Shown: positions 42,064-53,106 of the stretch, piece by piece
Position numbering within the stretch: the first letter of the stretch is position 1
How the letters are laid out: every line of letters begins with the position of its first letter
Assembly: GCA_030765055.1 (NCBI GenBank)
Contig: CM060950.1
Coordinates: 273,970,468 to 274,034,467, forward strand
From: Mantis religiosa
Taxonomy: Eukaryota; Arthropoda; Insecta; Mantodea; Mantidae
DNA length: 64,000 nt
Direction: 5' to 3'
The notes under the pieces: generated by a model
Told to the model about the DNA's origin: nothing
What the model saw: the letters and a program-made list of their open reading frames with translations, nothing else
The model's database searches: none
Position numbers and translations under genes: made by a program

Positions 42064-42570
42064 ATGTGCCGAAATTCAGTGTTGCTTTACGCAGTAAATT
42101 ACAAAGCTACGTTAATACTTTTGGAACCGACGTATTTTTTACCAACAGTAAAATACTCACACGCAAAATATCCGAGCAGTGAAGAAGAAGCATTTTATGT
42201 AATAACATATCGGCACAATCGAACAAAAATGCGCTTTTCAAGATTACTGGGTAGAAGATTTCATTGCTTCCAATGGCATTTGCAACTTTGAGTCGAAAAT
42301 CCCAATTTGCATCGACTTATTTACATAGTAGTGCCGAAACCCCTTTGTGTAAATTATGGAATCTTACATTAACACAGTTTTTGGAGAAGTAGGTATACTA
42401 ACCAATTTGTACATACCTAGCGAGTCAAGTTTGCGAAAATGTTACTTAATCGAATGTTAGATGACACAATGAAAATCAATAAAGATAAAAGGAATAAGAA
42501 GATCGGGATTTTTATCGACGAGTCAACTGATTCGTTTTTGTGTCAATTACGGCACTAGCATTTTGTTTAC
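42064..42570 (+). pseudogene. hAT-type (CGGBP1-like) transposase relic
   Basis: In shifting frames the sequence gives PSESSLRKCYLIEC (42417-42460) and then KKIGIFIDESTDSF (42500-42540). The pair ..PS.S.LRK.Y.. followed by ..W.SIDE(S/T)TD.. is characteristic of the CGGBP1-related hAT proteins, in which DESTD contains the first catalytic Asp. Everything downstream is lost and an N-terminal frame at 42064-42291 is uncertain. Very old. Confidence 0.5.
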
Positions 42571-43160
42571 AATTTTGAAGGTCTTTAAAATATGACGATC
42601 GACTCATTGAATAGTATAATCTATTAAATAAATGCGTTTCTCTAATTGCCTTTTATTGCCCGTTGTATTTATAGTGCCCTTTTCATACCTTTTTAGTTAT
42701 TTATAATGCCTTTGTGCCTGCCCATTTTAATTATTTATAATGCCTAAACTTCCCATCTCTGATTATGGCTGATTTTCTTGTAGGTGCAAGAAGTGTCGGA
42801 ATATCATAGGCTTTAAGCAATAGTCAAACTTTAAACTGGTCGCTATGTGATGTCTTTTAAATTCCGTCCTTGACCTCGAGATAACAAAATACGACTTCCT
42901 TTCGAGAAACGTATAAGCGTTGGAAAAACCATACAAAATAACAAAGAATATCTCTGAAATGTTTCACTACACAAAAAATGAGATTAACTTAAATTCTGTA
43001 CTTGAACGAGATTTAATTAATAATTATTATATTAATAATTTATTGTTATTTTGATATTTCTGGCGCCGGAATTGTTAAAATGTAAGGTTTATATTTCACA
43101 AAGAAATGATATGTAAGTAATTAAATAACTAATTTCCATGGGTTAAAATAAATTAACAAA
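42571..43160. other. No gene seen
   Basis: AT-rich; repeated TTATAATGCC motifs near 42660-42740 look like low-complexity remains. Confidence 0.35.
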
Positions 43161-43189
43161 TGAACGAACGAACGAACGAACGAACGAAT
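43161..43189. repeat. (GAAC)n microsatellite
   Basis: Seven GAAC/AACG units. Confidence 0.9.
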
Positions 43190-43317
43190 ATTTTCTTGCA
43201 TTTGTTAACACGCTGTCAGTTGCCAAGATCATATCACCGCTGACGGTGTGCAGAAATTTGACGCGCAGGGGTCCCTTTGCGTAATTCTGCTGACATGGGG
43301 CTGTCACTTTTAAGCAC

Positions 43318-43402
43318 AATTAAAAGCCGAGTGTCTTGGCCGGATTTCAACCCACAACCGTGAGATTGATGGCGAGCACCTAATCCCCTAAGCTACACAT
43401 GC
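43318..43402 (-). mobile_element. Possible tRNA-derived SINE remnant
   Basis: Reverse complement reads TGTGTAGCTTAGGGGATTAG ... GGTTGTGGGTTGAAATCC: an A-box-like and a B-box-like block at tRNA spacing. No target duplication found and no second copy in the window. Confidence 0.35.
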
Positions 43403-43949
43403 ATAATATAATCATGAGTTACAGTTATTACCTACATAATAAAGTTTTTGTCATGAGATTATTAGCAAGTTTCATGTTAAGGAAAGACAATTAGTATAAG
43501 GTCATGTTCATAAAGTGAGAAAGTTAGCTGTGGTATCCATCCTCACACTCACCTAATACAAAAGCTTATAGTACATAATGGGAATAGGTGGTAGAAGATG
43601 TATCCGAGAGCGAGATTATAGACGACGTCAAAGTTGACGCATGCCATGCCATGCCATTTGGTGCTGACTGGCTGTATAAAGCCAGAAGGCTTTTGCTGCG
43701 TGCCCACCCGTTAAGGGTTTTACCGCAGGTAAGGTAGATATCGGGATATTGTAGGGTGAAATGTAGGTTTTTAGAATGGTGAATTTTTATGAGGTTACTA
43801 GTATGTACCTGGGGGTTGAAGGACAGGATGCAACACCTTGCACCCTGGTGTTTTATTGTGTGAATTTTGGGGAAAGAATTTTGATGCCAAGCAGCTTGGA
43901 AGAAATATGTGGAGCTCAGCTTTAGCTTCTGTTCGGATTTGCTCCTAGG

Positions 43950-46595
43950 TTATCTCGGATGCCCGCAAGCCATGCGGGGTAACCGGTGCTGACTAGAGCG
44001 ACGTCTAGTGGGGTCATAATCTCCCAGGGATCTGACAAGGGCGCTTCTGTGTTTGGGTAAACTTGCGTACAATTTTGATGCCCGGCGCCTGATTTCATCC
44101 TCCACGTATGGGAGACTCGAGGCCTCGTGAAGCAACCTGGTAGGAAAATAACGTCCCACAGAATATGTAGACCTGAGTCCTCTATTCTGTGCACGTTGGA
44201 GCCATGCTAGCACGCTGTCTGCGGCCATGCCCCAGATCTCGCAGGCATAACGCATAACCGGGATTACCAGCGCTCGGAAAAGGTATAACTTCATGCCAAC
44301 TGGCATCGAGGTTGACCCCAGCATTGGATACAGGGAAGCAATTGCTCCCTGTACCTTGGCCGCTCGGTCACTGATGTGTTGGCGAAAATTTAGACCCTTG
44401 TCCAAGTTAACACCTAGGTACTGGACAGAGTTAGTCCACTCTATTCTTCGACCTCGGTAGCTGAAATTGGGGCAGTCTGCGGGGGTGTGGCGCTTTGTAA
44501 AAGGTATGGCGTGGCTTTTGTCCGGATTTACGGACATCCGCCAACGCCTACACCACTGCTGTGTGAGACGGAGATGTCTTTGTAAGGGGTTGAAGGCTCT
44601 GAGGATGTGTTTGTCTTTGCAGAACAGAAGCACGTCGTCAGCGTATTGTGCCATTTCGACTCGTGGCTCTGTTGGGAAGTCTGCCATAAAGACGTTGAAT
44701 AGGGTGGGGGATAGTACAGAGCCTTCGGGGACTCCGCCTCTCACTGGTCTGAGTGTAGATTTTTTCCTCGCGAGTGTGACTTGGAATGTGCGGTGTCGCA
44801 AGAAGCTGTGTAGTATGTTGACTAATTGTGTTGGTAGCCCCAGGTGGATCAATTTGTAGAGGAGCCCGGCGTGCCATGTCGTGGAGAAGGCCTTCTCGAC
44901 ATCTAAAGAAACTGCAGCAGTGAAGGCGCCTTCCTGGAACCCCAGGGCAGCAGTCTCCACCACCCGTAGCAACTGTTGGATTGTCGAGTGCCCAGGACGA
45001 AAACCAAACTGATGTGCGGGAATGGCTTGAAGGTCTCCCAATATTGGGGACAAGCGGGTGAGAATCAACCGGATCTTTCCCAGGTTTCAATATGCAAATC
45101 ACCCGGGCCTCTCTCCACTCTCGTCGAAAGTACCCAAGGGTGAGGCACATGTTGAAAATCCTAGTTAGGAATAGAACCGCGTTGAAGGGGAGATGGCGGA
45201 GCATTAGGGGGTCAGCCCGTCCGGCCCCGCCGCCTTTTTTGTTTTGAGACGCTGAAGTACGCCCTGGACTTTGCTGGGATGAATGGTTGGGAGACGAACC
45301 GCGTCCTCAGGAGGTCGGCGTAGGAAACGACGCACCTCCCGACGAACACGTTCGGAAAAGTTATCGTCCTGGGGGTCATCTCTTGGACATAAGGTGCGTT
45401 CAAGGTAGTCAGCGAAAGCATCGGCTTTGGCTTGGGGATCGTAAGCCAGGCCTTGGGTGCAATGGATGGGGGAGGTGTATTGGCCTCTGTGATTTCTGAG
45501 GGCTCTGGCTATCCACACGTCGCCATCCTCGACGCGCAATCTGGCCATTTTGTCCTCCCACGCTTGCACCTTGTGCTCGCGCAGTCGGGCACTGACCTCT
45601 CGACGCAAGCGTCTTAGAAGCGCTCGATTATGTGGCGTGCGGTGACGCTGGTATAGTGTCCGTGCAGCCCAGGATTTTCTGATGGGAAGGATGATGTCCA
45701 AAGGAAGGACATCAGGGTGGAGAGGAGCTGAGGAGTGGACTGTCAGATTGTGGGTAGTCCGCTTCACGATGGAAGTGAAGGATGAGATTGCATTCTCCAG
45801 GGTGGGTATGTTTGTGATCCTTGGATTTGGCGGGATGGAATTGCGGAGACAATTCCTGACGCCTTCCCAATTGACTTCTCGCGTCTGAAGCGAGATGTCA
45901 TGACTGGCAACCCTGGTGTTGATCTCTGTCAACACCGGATTATGGTCTGAATGCAATGCGTTTAAGGATGTAAGGATGAGATGATATGGTAGATGCTTAG
46001 AGATGGCGAAGTCTATGACTGAAGGCAGTCCTCTTCCTCGTGGGTAATGAGTGGGTTGCCAAGGACCCTGCACTTGAAGTAGCGGGTCTGCATCTATCAG
46101 GCGTATGATTTCAATGCCTGTTGCATCCACCCGACGACCGCTATGCCAACGTTGATGTTTAGCATTGAAGTCACCGGCCATGATGGCACTGGGACCTAGG
46201 GCTAGGATGGAGAGGTAGTCATTTGGAACAAACTGTCGTCGTGGTGGATAGTACACGGAGACTACCAAGACCTCTAATCTGCCAAGGTCCATACTGATGG
46301 CCGTGGCCTCCAGGGTTTGCAGAGGTGGGAGCTGCATGGGCTGGTGGACCACATTCTGCCGTACCAGGATCGCAGTTCCGCCTCCCGGGCTTCCCTGTCG
46401 ATCCGTACGATGGCAGATGTAACCTGGAAGGCGGAACCGGGAGTCTGGACGGAGATGCGTTTCGCTGACTAGGATGACGTCCAGGGCATGAGCTCGAGCA
46501 AAGTGAAGCAGCTCGCTCCCCTGACCGGCGAGGCCGCACGCATTCCAAAATGCGAATCGAAATGAGGTTTGGGACCTAGTTCGATACGCCATCAC
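43950..46595 (-). pseudogene. Jockey ORF2: endonuclease + reverse transcriptase, frameshifted
   Basis: From ATG 46595 the endonuclease spans about 230 residues (FWNACGLAGQ, VSETHL, GGGTAILVRQ, MAGDFNAKHQRW, LHSDHNPVLTEI) and continues to KKAAGPDGLTP. A one-base insertion near 45205 shifts to MLRHLPFNAVLF and KPGKDP. There a deletion of roughly 60-70 bp removes the YRPISLLP motif, and the frame resumes as ILTRLSPILGD (from about 45068). The RT then reads HQFGFRPGHST, VSLDVEKAFSTTWH, GVPEGSVLSPTLF, QYADDVLLFC and ends at 43950 without the usual terminal extension. FSTTWH replaces the normal FDxVWH. Confidence 0.85.
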
Positions 46596-48361
46596 GGAGT
46601 TGCTGCGTACCTGCTGTCAGGAGGGCCATTGCTTCCATTGCTACCAGCATCTTGCCAGCCGGGTCTGAAGAGGTGAAGAAGTTCACGACGAGCTCGCAGA
46701 TCTTCTGTCCATACGCCAGCAGCACCTGCTACAGCCACTTGAACAGATCTGAGAGGTCGAGTGTAGCTGTGAGAGGAGTGGTTTGGAGTGTAGTCGACTG
46801 GGAGACTTGGTTGGATGGCGAGGGTGTGCGTGAGCAAATGGGAGCAGGTCTTCCCCCCGCCCTCTCATCTCTTAGCTGTCAAGGAGGCATGGGTTTGCTA
46901 TGCTTCTCCTGATCAGTAGGATTTCGGGGCTAGCGAGAAAGCCTCCCACCATTCCTACTCTGGTTGGCGTCAGCGTTTTTAGGGGTTTGGGTACGCTTTT
47001 GTTTGCGTGGCTGTGTGGGAGGATTGTGTACCTCCCGCGACATCTTTGGTCCATCAGAGCCCCTTGTGCAACTTTAGCGTAGAACGTCCCTCATGTTCGT
47101 GCTGTTCCTGCCGGTGGTTGGGCCGGGCGCTGGTGGTCGTTGTAGGGAGCGGTCTTTGCTCCACCCTGGTTGTAGCTGGCTGCTGCTGTCTTGAAGAAGG
47201 GTTTCTTCGATTAGCAGATATGACTGCCTTACGGGCAGGACAGCCGCCGTAGCAAGCCACATGCTTGCCCTTTCAGTTGGCACATGTGGGCGCATCGGTG
47301 GGTGACCTGGGACAAACCTCTTTCTCATGAGGTCCACTGCACCTCAAGCAGCGGGTAGTCCTCTTGCAGAAGTGACTGGAATGTTTAAATCCCAGACACC
47401 GGTGACATTGGGGGGGACCGCCAGAGCTCCTGACTGCCTCTATCCTCACTCGGAGGTAGCAGATGGTTGTGACACCATCTAGCTTCCTCTCCGGATCGTT
47501 GGCACGTTCCACTATTACCAGGAATAGGGGGATGGGGACAGGGCCAGGCTGACCCTGTGGAGCTGGTTTGGTCAGCTGTCTGACCAAACGGGGCTGGATG
47601 CCCTGACGGCTGAGGTCATCCACAATATCACCCACCGGTGTGTCCACTGGTAGGCCTCTGATGACCCTCTTGATGTTACGGCTCTTGTCTAGGCCGGAGG
47701 TGAAGTATGGAATAGACTTCTTGTCCAGTGCCCTGAGGATGAGTTGGTAGTCTTCGGCGTTGCTGGCTTGGAAGACAAAGCGGCTCTTCCGCCTAGTAAC
47801 CCTGCACGACACCGAAAGGGTAGGCATGATTTCCTTCAGGAAGCCCACCATACCCCGGAAGTCGTCCACGATTATAGGCGGAATGTGCCTCCTGGCTGGT
47901 CCAGATTGACTGGGCGCTCCAGTTGTCTCCAAACGAGCGGCCCGTCTTTCCCTACGCCATTTGGTTACTGTTTGGAACTCAGCCTCGTCAACATCCGTAG
48001 AGACGTGTGACGAACTGAGCTCCTCCTCGCCGACGTCCATTCTGGAGGATGAATTTGCTGCGAAAAATTCTGCTTCTGAATCTGAGCAGGAATCTGAGAG
48101 CTTGCTCTCGGAGTTTTGGCCTATCCGTTGCGATGTAACGTGGGAAGTGCCCTTGTCTGATTGCTGCTTGGCCACAGCGAGTCTTTTGGCCTTGCCATTT
48201 ACGCTCTTTTCGAGCTTTCGGCGAGGACGTTTGCTTCCTACAGTCTGGGTTGGGGCCCTGACTGCAGGGTGGGTTAAACCAGTGCTGGTGCTAGGTGTTG
48301 CATCCATTACCGGGTGGTTGGATGCAGTGGATGGTGGGGTTGGACCCTTTGGATCGGGCAT
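46592..48361 (-). pseudogene. Jockey ORF1 (Gag-like, PRE_C2HC, zinc knuckles), frameshifted
   Basis: From ATG 48361 the N-terminal ~140 residues are polar and Ser-rich. A PRE_C2HC-like domain follows (IPPIIVDDF, SIPYFTSGLDKSRNIKRVIRG, IVDDLSRQGIQPRLVRQL), then zinc knuckles CHRCLGFKHSSHFC and CLRCSGPHEKEVC. A shift near 47265 leads to the third knuckle-like CKGKHVACYGGC and a Pro/Gln-rich stretch. After further shifts the C-terminal piece (46837-46592) ends 4 bases past the ORF2 start. Known role: binding and trafficking of element RNA. Confidence 0.8.
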
Positions 48362-48690
48362 ATTTGCCCTGCACCGAAGTGCAGTGCGCAGCTAACCTAG
48401 GCTATATACGTACCAGGCAGCACAGGTTTGCTAAAAAGCGTGAGGTACAGAGGGCCGGACCCGAAGCCGCCTTATAAAACCGTCTTTTACGACCTTGGCT
48501 TAGGCCGTGTACCTCGCCCGGCTGATGTGGAGCTGGCCGGCTGTTTTCTCGGAGGTTGTCGCTCGCACGGTGCTGCTGCCTTCTGCTGGAAATTTAGCGA
48601 ATTGCCGGGAGCTTCCCTAAGGTTCCTCCCGATGGGGGCAATTCGCTGACTCCGAAGTTCTGGATGCGCTGGCAACTCCAACTCTCGAAG

Positions 48691-49450
48691 GCGATGTTTA
48701 CTCTACGCCGTCTCGAAGCAGAGTCCAGACCTCTCCAAGTTAACGAATACATTCTTCGCAATCAAATATAGAGGAACATCAGTCGCTAGCCGCTAGCACT
48801 TCAACGAAGGAAGATAATCCAGAACCACGGTAGTTCAGGCTACAAAGAGACAAGGCGATCAAGAAAGAATATAGCAGCAAACAATATACTGAGTATGCAG
48901 TACTTATTTCAGAGTCGATTCGTGTACAATATAGTTCAGACTGGAAGAATGCAGAGCGTAAATAGTTCAGTAGAACTAATAGATAGGATAGGATAGGATA
49001 TAATTTTACGCAGGGGATTTGGCAGGTCGACCAGATTGATCTTTTTCTTTATTTCCCCCCCCCCTTTCTTTTACTGCGGACGTTGGCAATACTGAAAAAT
49101 ACACCCCTTGTTAATCATGTCTATTTGCGATTAATTTAATTACAGTTGCAACTGTCTCCTCTGCAAGATTTCACTTCCTATTAGTGAAACAGATGTAACT
49201 ACCTTTTTATTTATTCATTCATTCATTATTTATTTATTTATTATCTATTTATTTATCTATTTATTTTTGTATTTATTTATCTAGTTATCTATTCATTCAT
49301 TCTTTTTTGGAGGTTAAACGTTAACTATCTGGGCTCCAGAGTAATATAGAACCAAACAAATAAAAAGGAAAAATGAATAACGTTCAACATATTTATGGAA
49401 ATAATATCCATTTTTTTCTTCAACCAGTTCGCAATGGGCAAGGGATTAGG
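48691..49450. other. Low-complexity spacer; (GGATA)n and head of repeat family Z
   Basis: GATAGGATAGGATAGGATA occurs near 48979-49000, followed by GGGGATTTGGCAGGTCGACC (49013-49032), matching the head of the family Z repeat at 62952. A C-run and TTTATT-rich low complexity (49201-49310) follow. No gene. Confidence 0.45.
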
Positions 49451-49656
49451 CAATAATTGGAGGATCACACAAAAGGGAAACAGGTAGAATAATACAAAGG
49501 AAGGTTACAGCTATTCGCAGTTTATACCCTGTATATCCAAGGTTGAAAAGGAGCTATACGCCGTTGGGTAACCATACTCCATCTTTCGGTGTATAGAAAA
49601 TGCCGCAGGTACAGCACCCTAGCGTCAGCGAGGTGATCCAGCTGAAGTAACCATGA

Positions 49657-51047
49657 TTAGGTTCCCATTAGCATCCATACTTTGGAACGGCGTAATGCTG
49701 GATTCATTGCCGGGATGTTTAAATGCAAAAGGTCATGTTGGGACGAAGACCAAACACCGACGGTCAATGCATGATATTTTTGAATCACCCAATTCCAGAC
49801 CACTCCGTTGCTGGAACATCCCATCATTCTGTGTAACAGGGAATCCGCAGTATGGTAAATGGAGCACCTTTGGGAGCCGACCATTCTGTGCCTATATAAC
49901 CTATCAGCTGTCTGTAGATTTTCTTTGACCACTTCATATGCTGCCGCCAACCATTCCGTAGAAATATACCCAATATCAAAATATTTCCAAATGCGCCTCC
50001 ATGGCATTTGTGGGTATTTCATCTGTATCAGCGGCCTAAACTTAGGAGTACTTTGAAGGAAGGCATATATCAGTTTTGCAGATCTGAATTCTCTTGCTAC
50101 TACTCTACTCTGTGGTAACTCATCCAGAGCTCGATAACAATCATGCAACATCTGGGGTACCCTAGCATGGTCATGTTGTCTCTAAAGAAGAAGACAGTGT
50201 CTATGCACCAGGATCGCAACAGAGTCTCCATTGTGGTCCAAAACATTTAAAATCATCTTAACCAAGATCGCCCAGCACTACAGATCTGCATCACATAATC
50301 CCCAACCACCAAGGCCCTTGGGGAGTCGCAACTGTTGACGGGCAATGCGATATAGCTCTATCCGTTGCGCCTGACGTTTGGTAGGTGGGAGCACGTCCGT
50401 CCATTGCATGAATGAGCGCGTTGTGATCACTAAACGCCACAGGCACTATATCTTTCCGATGTACACGTGATACCATATCAGCCGGAACATACATACGGTC
50501 GATCCCTGAAGCTGACGGACCCCTCACAAAGGTGTATTGTACATTGTCACCATGCTTCAATTCCCAAGTATCTTTCAGTCGCATTTGCTCCACTAGATGC
50601 TGCAAAGTGGGGTACCCATTAAAGGAGCCTCTTTGATCTTTAGCAGCCAGCGTACAATTAAAGTCACCTACAATCACAGAGTTAGTACGCGGGATATGGG
50701 TTAAAAGTTCTCGCCGGAAAAATTCGATTGAAGCCTGCAGGTGCATATATATTAACAAAGGTCGTATTCTGATACTCAGCCGAAATAATTTTACTGGACG
50801 GAAGATAAGAAAAATCATGTATCTGCAAGCCCTGTCTGTATTCAATAGCCGTCCCAGTACCTTCTGGGCCAATATTGGTCTCATAGTCATATCAATATTA
50901 AAAGTCCATATTGCTGATACTCACTTCCTGTAGAAAATAAATGTCTATCTCATGATTTGTTAAAAATTCCTTTAAAAGTTGTTGTTTAGCTACCTGTCGC
51001 AAGCCGTTAATGTTAAGCGAGGCCCAAATCGGAACATTTACAGGCAT
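49657..51047 (-). pseudogene. LINE B ORF2: endonuclease and C-terminal domain, RT deleted
   Basis: ATG 51047 begins MPVNVPIWASLNINGLRQ with LLKEFLTNHEIDIYFLQEV, the start of an APE endonuclease, stopped after SNMDF. Further blocks in other frames: GPEGTGTAIEYRQGL, TFVNIYAPAGF, NSVIVGDFNCTLAAKDQRG, TFVRGPSASGIDRMYVP and FSDHNALIHAM, that is, the catalytic GDFN and SDHN motifs. From 50151 a clean 164-codon frame gives the post-RT region with CSIYHTADSLLHRMMGC...WNW, a C-x2-H-like knuckle. No RT block (GFR, KAFD, QG.LSP, ADD) is present between them. Confidence 0.72.
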
Positions 51048-51277
51048 GTAAAACTATAATATTTCTTACTACGGCCTCTACGATATCAGAATGGAGCCAC
51101 CACCAACTGCAGATTGATACCGCAGCACAAATTACTGTTAAATATCACTGTTGGAGCACAGGTCATCTTTAGTGACCTTATGGCCACGTACAATATTTGT
51201 AGCATCATCACTATCCTCTTCGGCCGGTCGTTTTCCTGATTCTCCAGCTTTGATCGGGGAAAGTACCTGAGGAGCAC

Positions 51278-52369
51278 TTAAAAGTTGTTGCCCACCCCCC
51301 ACCATCGCCTATGGTGAGTTTGTTGTTTAGTCTGAGGGCCGTCAGTTTCCATTCGCCAATGTTGTCCACGGAGACGAGGATCACGAGGGGATCCTGCTAC
51401 TCGCACCTCGGGCCTCAACGCACTGATCTCCCTCTCCGACATATCCGCTTCTCCATCACTGAACATCTCATTCTCTGCACTGGCGGTTTCTGGACAGGTT
51501 GCTATAACTGTAGGTGTTTTCTGCTTCTTCTTGTCCCCATGCAATGCAGCGGCCGTACTAACAACCTCTGAACCTCTGGAATCCGCGGCAATATTAGTTG
51601 ATTCTTCTACGCCATTCGATTCTCTTGCCTCATTAGACTGCGTACATGTAGCGCTTACCAAGGATTGCTCCGCCTCGAATGGCGGGTTCTCCGTGGGTTG
51701 CTGGTTCTGGCTGTTTGTCTGGGTCTGCGGAGCAGAACCCATCATTTCAGCAAATATTACTTGTCGATTTCGGGGTTGTATAGGTAAACTGGTAGCACGG
51801 AGCGGAAAAGTTGCTTTTAAGTGTCCTGTTTGACGACACAAATAACAGACTTGCAGCTGGCCAATGTAACTAATGGAGATCAGTTAAGTATCTATAATTA
51901 CCTCCGATGGTTTGTTACTTTTCGGACCAATTTTAACTGCGTGAATACCGTTATTTGACGGAAAGAGATACTGATTACCCCACTGTTGCTTGTGAATATC
52001 ATATACTGTACCGTATTTGCCCAACTCCTTCGCTAATACTGAGATTGGCACTTCAGGTGGCAGATTAAAGACTCTTACGTTAACGGTTTGCTGGTCACCA
52101 GGCACAATTGACACTTTTGTAGTTTCCCTGGATGCATATGTAAAATTCTGTTCATCTTTAAACCGGGCTAACAGGTTATCATGAAATACTGCGGAAATCA
52201 GTTTAACATAAATTGCGCGATCTTTGTTGTGAAGCTGTAGCATGTCTACCTGATCTGGTTTTAGTCCCATGAGATTTACCAACCATTGATGTATTTTCAA
52301 TGCTGTCGGTCGAAGAGCCGTAATTGCAAACTGAATTTTAAGTGTGGTCACACGTTTGTATACTGCCAA
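51278..52369 (-). pseudogene. LINE B ORF1 (Gag-like), single stop
   Basis: From ATG 52369 one frame runs 363 codons, broken only by TAA at 51884. The first half is an RRM-like region (RAIYVKLISAVFHDNLL, VNVRVFNLPPEVPISVLA, LGKYGTVYDI, GIHAVKI). After the stop comes the zinc knuckle CYLCRQTGHLKATF, whose last Cys is Phe. A polar acidic tail follows, ending WWGVGNNF. Known role of such proteins: nucleic-acid binding in the RNP. Confidence 0.7.
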
Positions 52370-52540
52370 GATTTCTGTTGATTACTTCATAGTTGGTGTA
52401 TTAAACCACCCAATTAGACATCAGTATCACAGGTACACTAGCACCGCGCGATGTAAACAAAACACTCGGTAAGCGTTGTACACGATCGACCGGTTTCAAA
52501 GGCACGCAGTCGCACACACAACCTCCCTCTCCGGCAGCTA

Positions 52541-52670
52541 GTGCCCGACTGATCTTTCGTACCTATGTCCCAAGTGGGTCATCCCTGGGAGGGAGGTTGA
52601 GGCGAGAGAAGAAAGAAGGCGGCTGACCCCAAGGACTCAAGACGGTATAGAAGGCAGGATCCCCACCATT
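52541..52670. repeat. Repeat family Z copy
   Basis: GACTGATCTTTCGTACCTATG, CCAAGTGGGTCATCCCTGGG and AGGGAGGTTGAGGCGAGAGA match the repeat at 62937-63055 and the 156-bp insert at 18360-18515. Located about 170 bp upstream (on the minus strand) of LINE B ORF1. Confidence 0.6.
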
Positions 52671-52869
52671 TACCAGCTTGAAACTCCCCGGCAGTCCAGT
52701 ACAATCGGCATCCCTCCTATCGTGGCCCCGAAATAGTTCGCTAGTCTGCCTCAGGCAGGTGCTCTATGGTTACTTGGTAATCTAGTTTTTGTTTTCTTAC
52801 TTCCTTTATAGTTACACTCTTGGCTGTGCCTGATAATAGCCCGACCAGGTCTATATTGTTTATTTTAGT
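52671..52869. other. No gene seen
   Basis: Short spacer between the family Z copy and the direct repeat. Confidence 0.4.
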
Positions 52870-53106
52870 ATTTTTAGTGGAAATCAATATAAAACTAGTG
52901 GTACGCCAGAGGTGGTGAAATGTTAGGTCATATCGATATCGTGTCTAATGAGGGGTAGTGTTTCGCGCCACTATGCTAGGTATATAATATTCGAGTAATA
53001 CTACTACCTGAAGCTTATCACATTATCAAAGATGTGATTATATGTTTATTTTATTGTATTATTTGGCTAAAATTGAATTTAATATAGTGTTATTGCAAAC
53101 AACTTT
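52870..53106 (+). repeat. Direct repeat R, left copy (237 bp)
   Basis: Matches 54422-54663 almost base for base from ATTTTTAGTGGAAATC to TGCAAACAACTTT; the right copy has 5 extra bases (AAATG). It abuts the left end of the hAT element. Confidence 0.93.

Larger units (their letters stand above)
43650..48690 (-). mobile_element. Jockey-clade LINE A, nearly full length
   Basis: Right to left: GC-rich 5' UTR (about 48690-48362), ORF1 (48361-46592), ORF2 (46595-43950, overlapping start/stop), and a 3' UTR to about 43650. GC content of the coding part is far above the flanking AT-rich DNA. Clade is set by the Jockey-style ORF1 (PRE_C2HC plus three zinc knuckles) and RT (QFGFRPGHST, GVPEGSVLSPTLFN, QYADDVLLF). 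At least three frameshifts and one RT deletion inactivate it. Exact ends are uncertain; no poly-A tract is visible. Confidence 0.82.
49450..52440 (-). mobile_element. Tx1/L1-like LINE B lacking its reverse transcriptase
   Basis: ORF1 (52369-51278) with a zinc knuckle and ORF2 (51047-49657) are recognisable. ORF2 jumps from the endonuclease (to about 50290) straight to the C-terminal Cys/His domain (from about 50151), so the ~1.8-2 kb RT region is absent. The remaining order and the 5' part look complete. Clade is judged from the endonuclease start (IWASLNINGLRQ, FLQEVSIS) resembling Tx1-type proteins; confidence in the clade is moderate. Confidence 0.65.
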
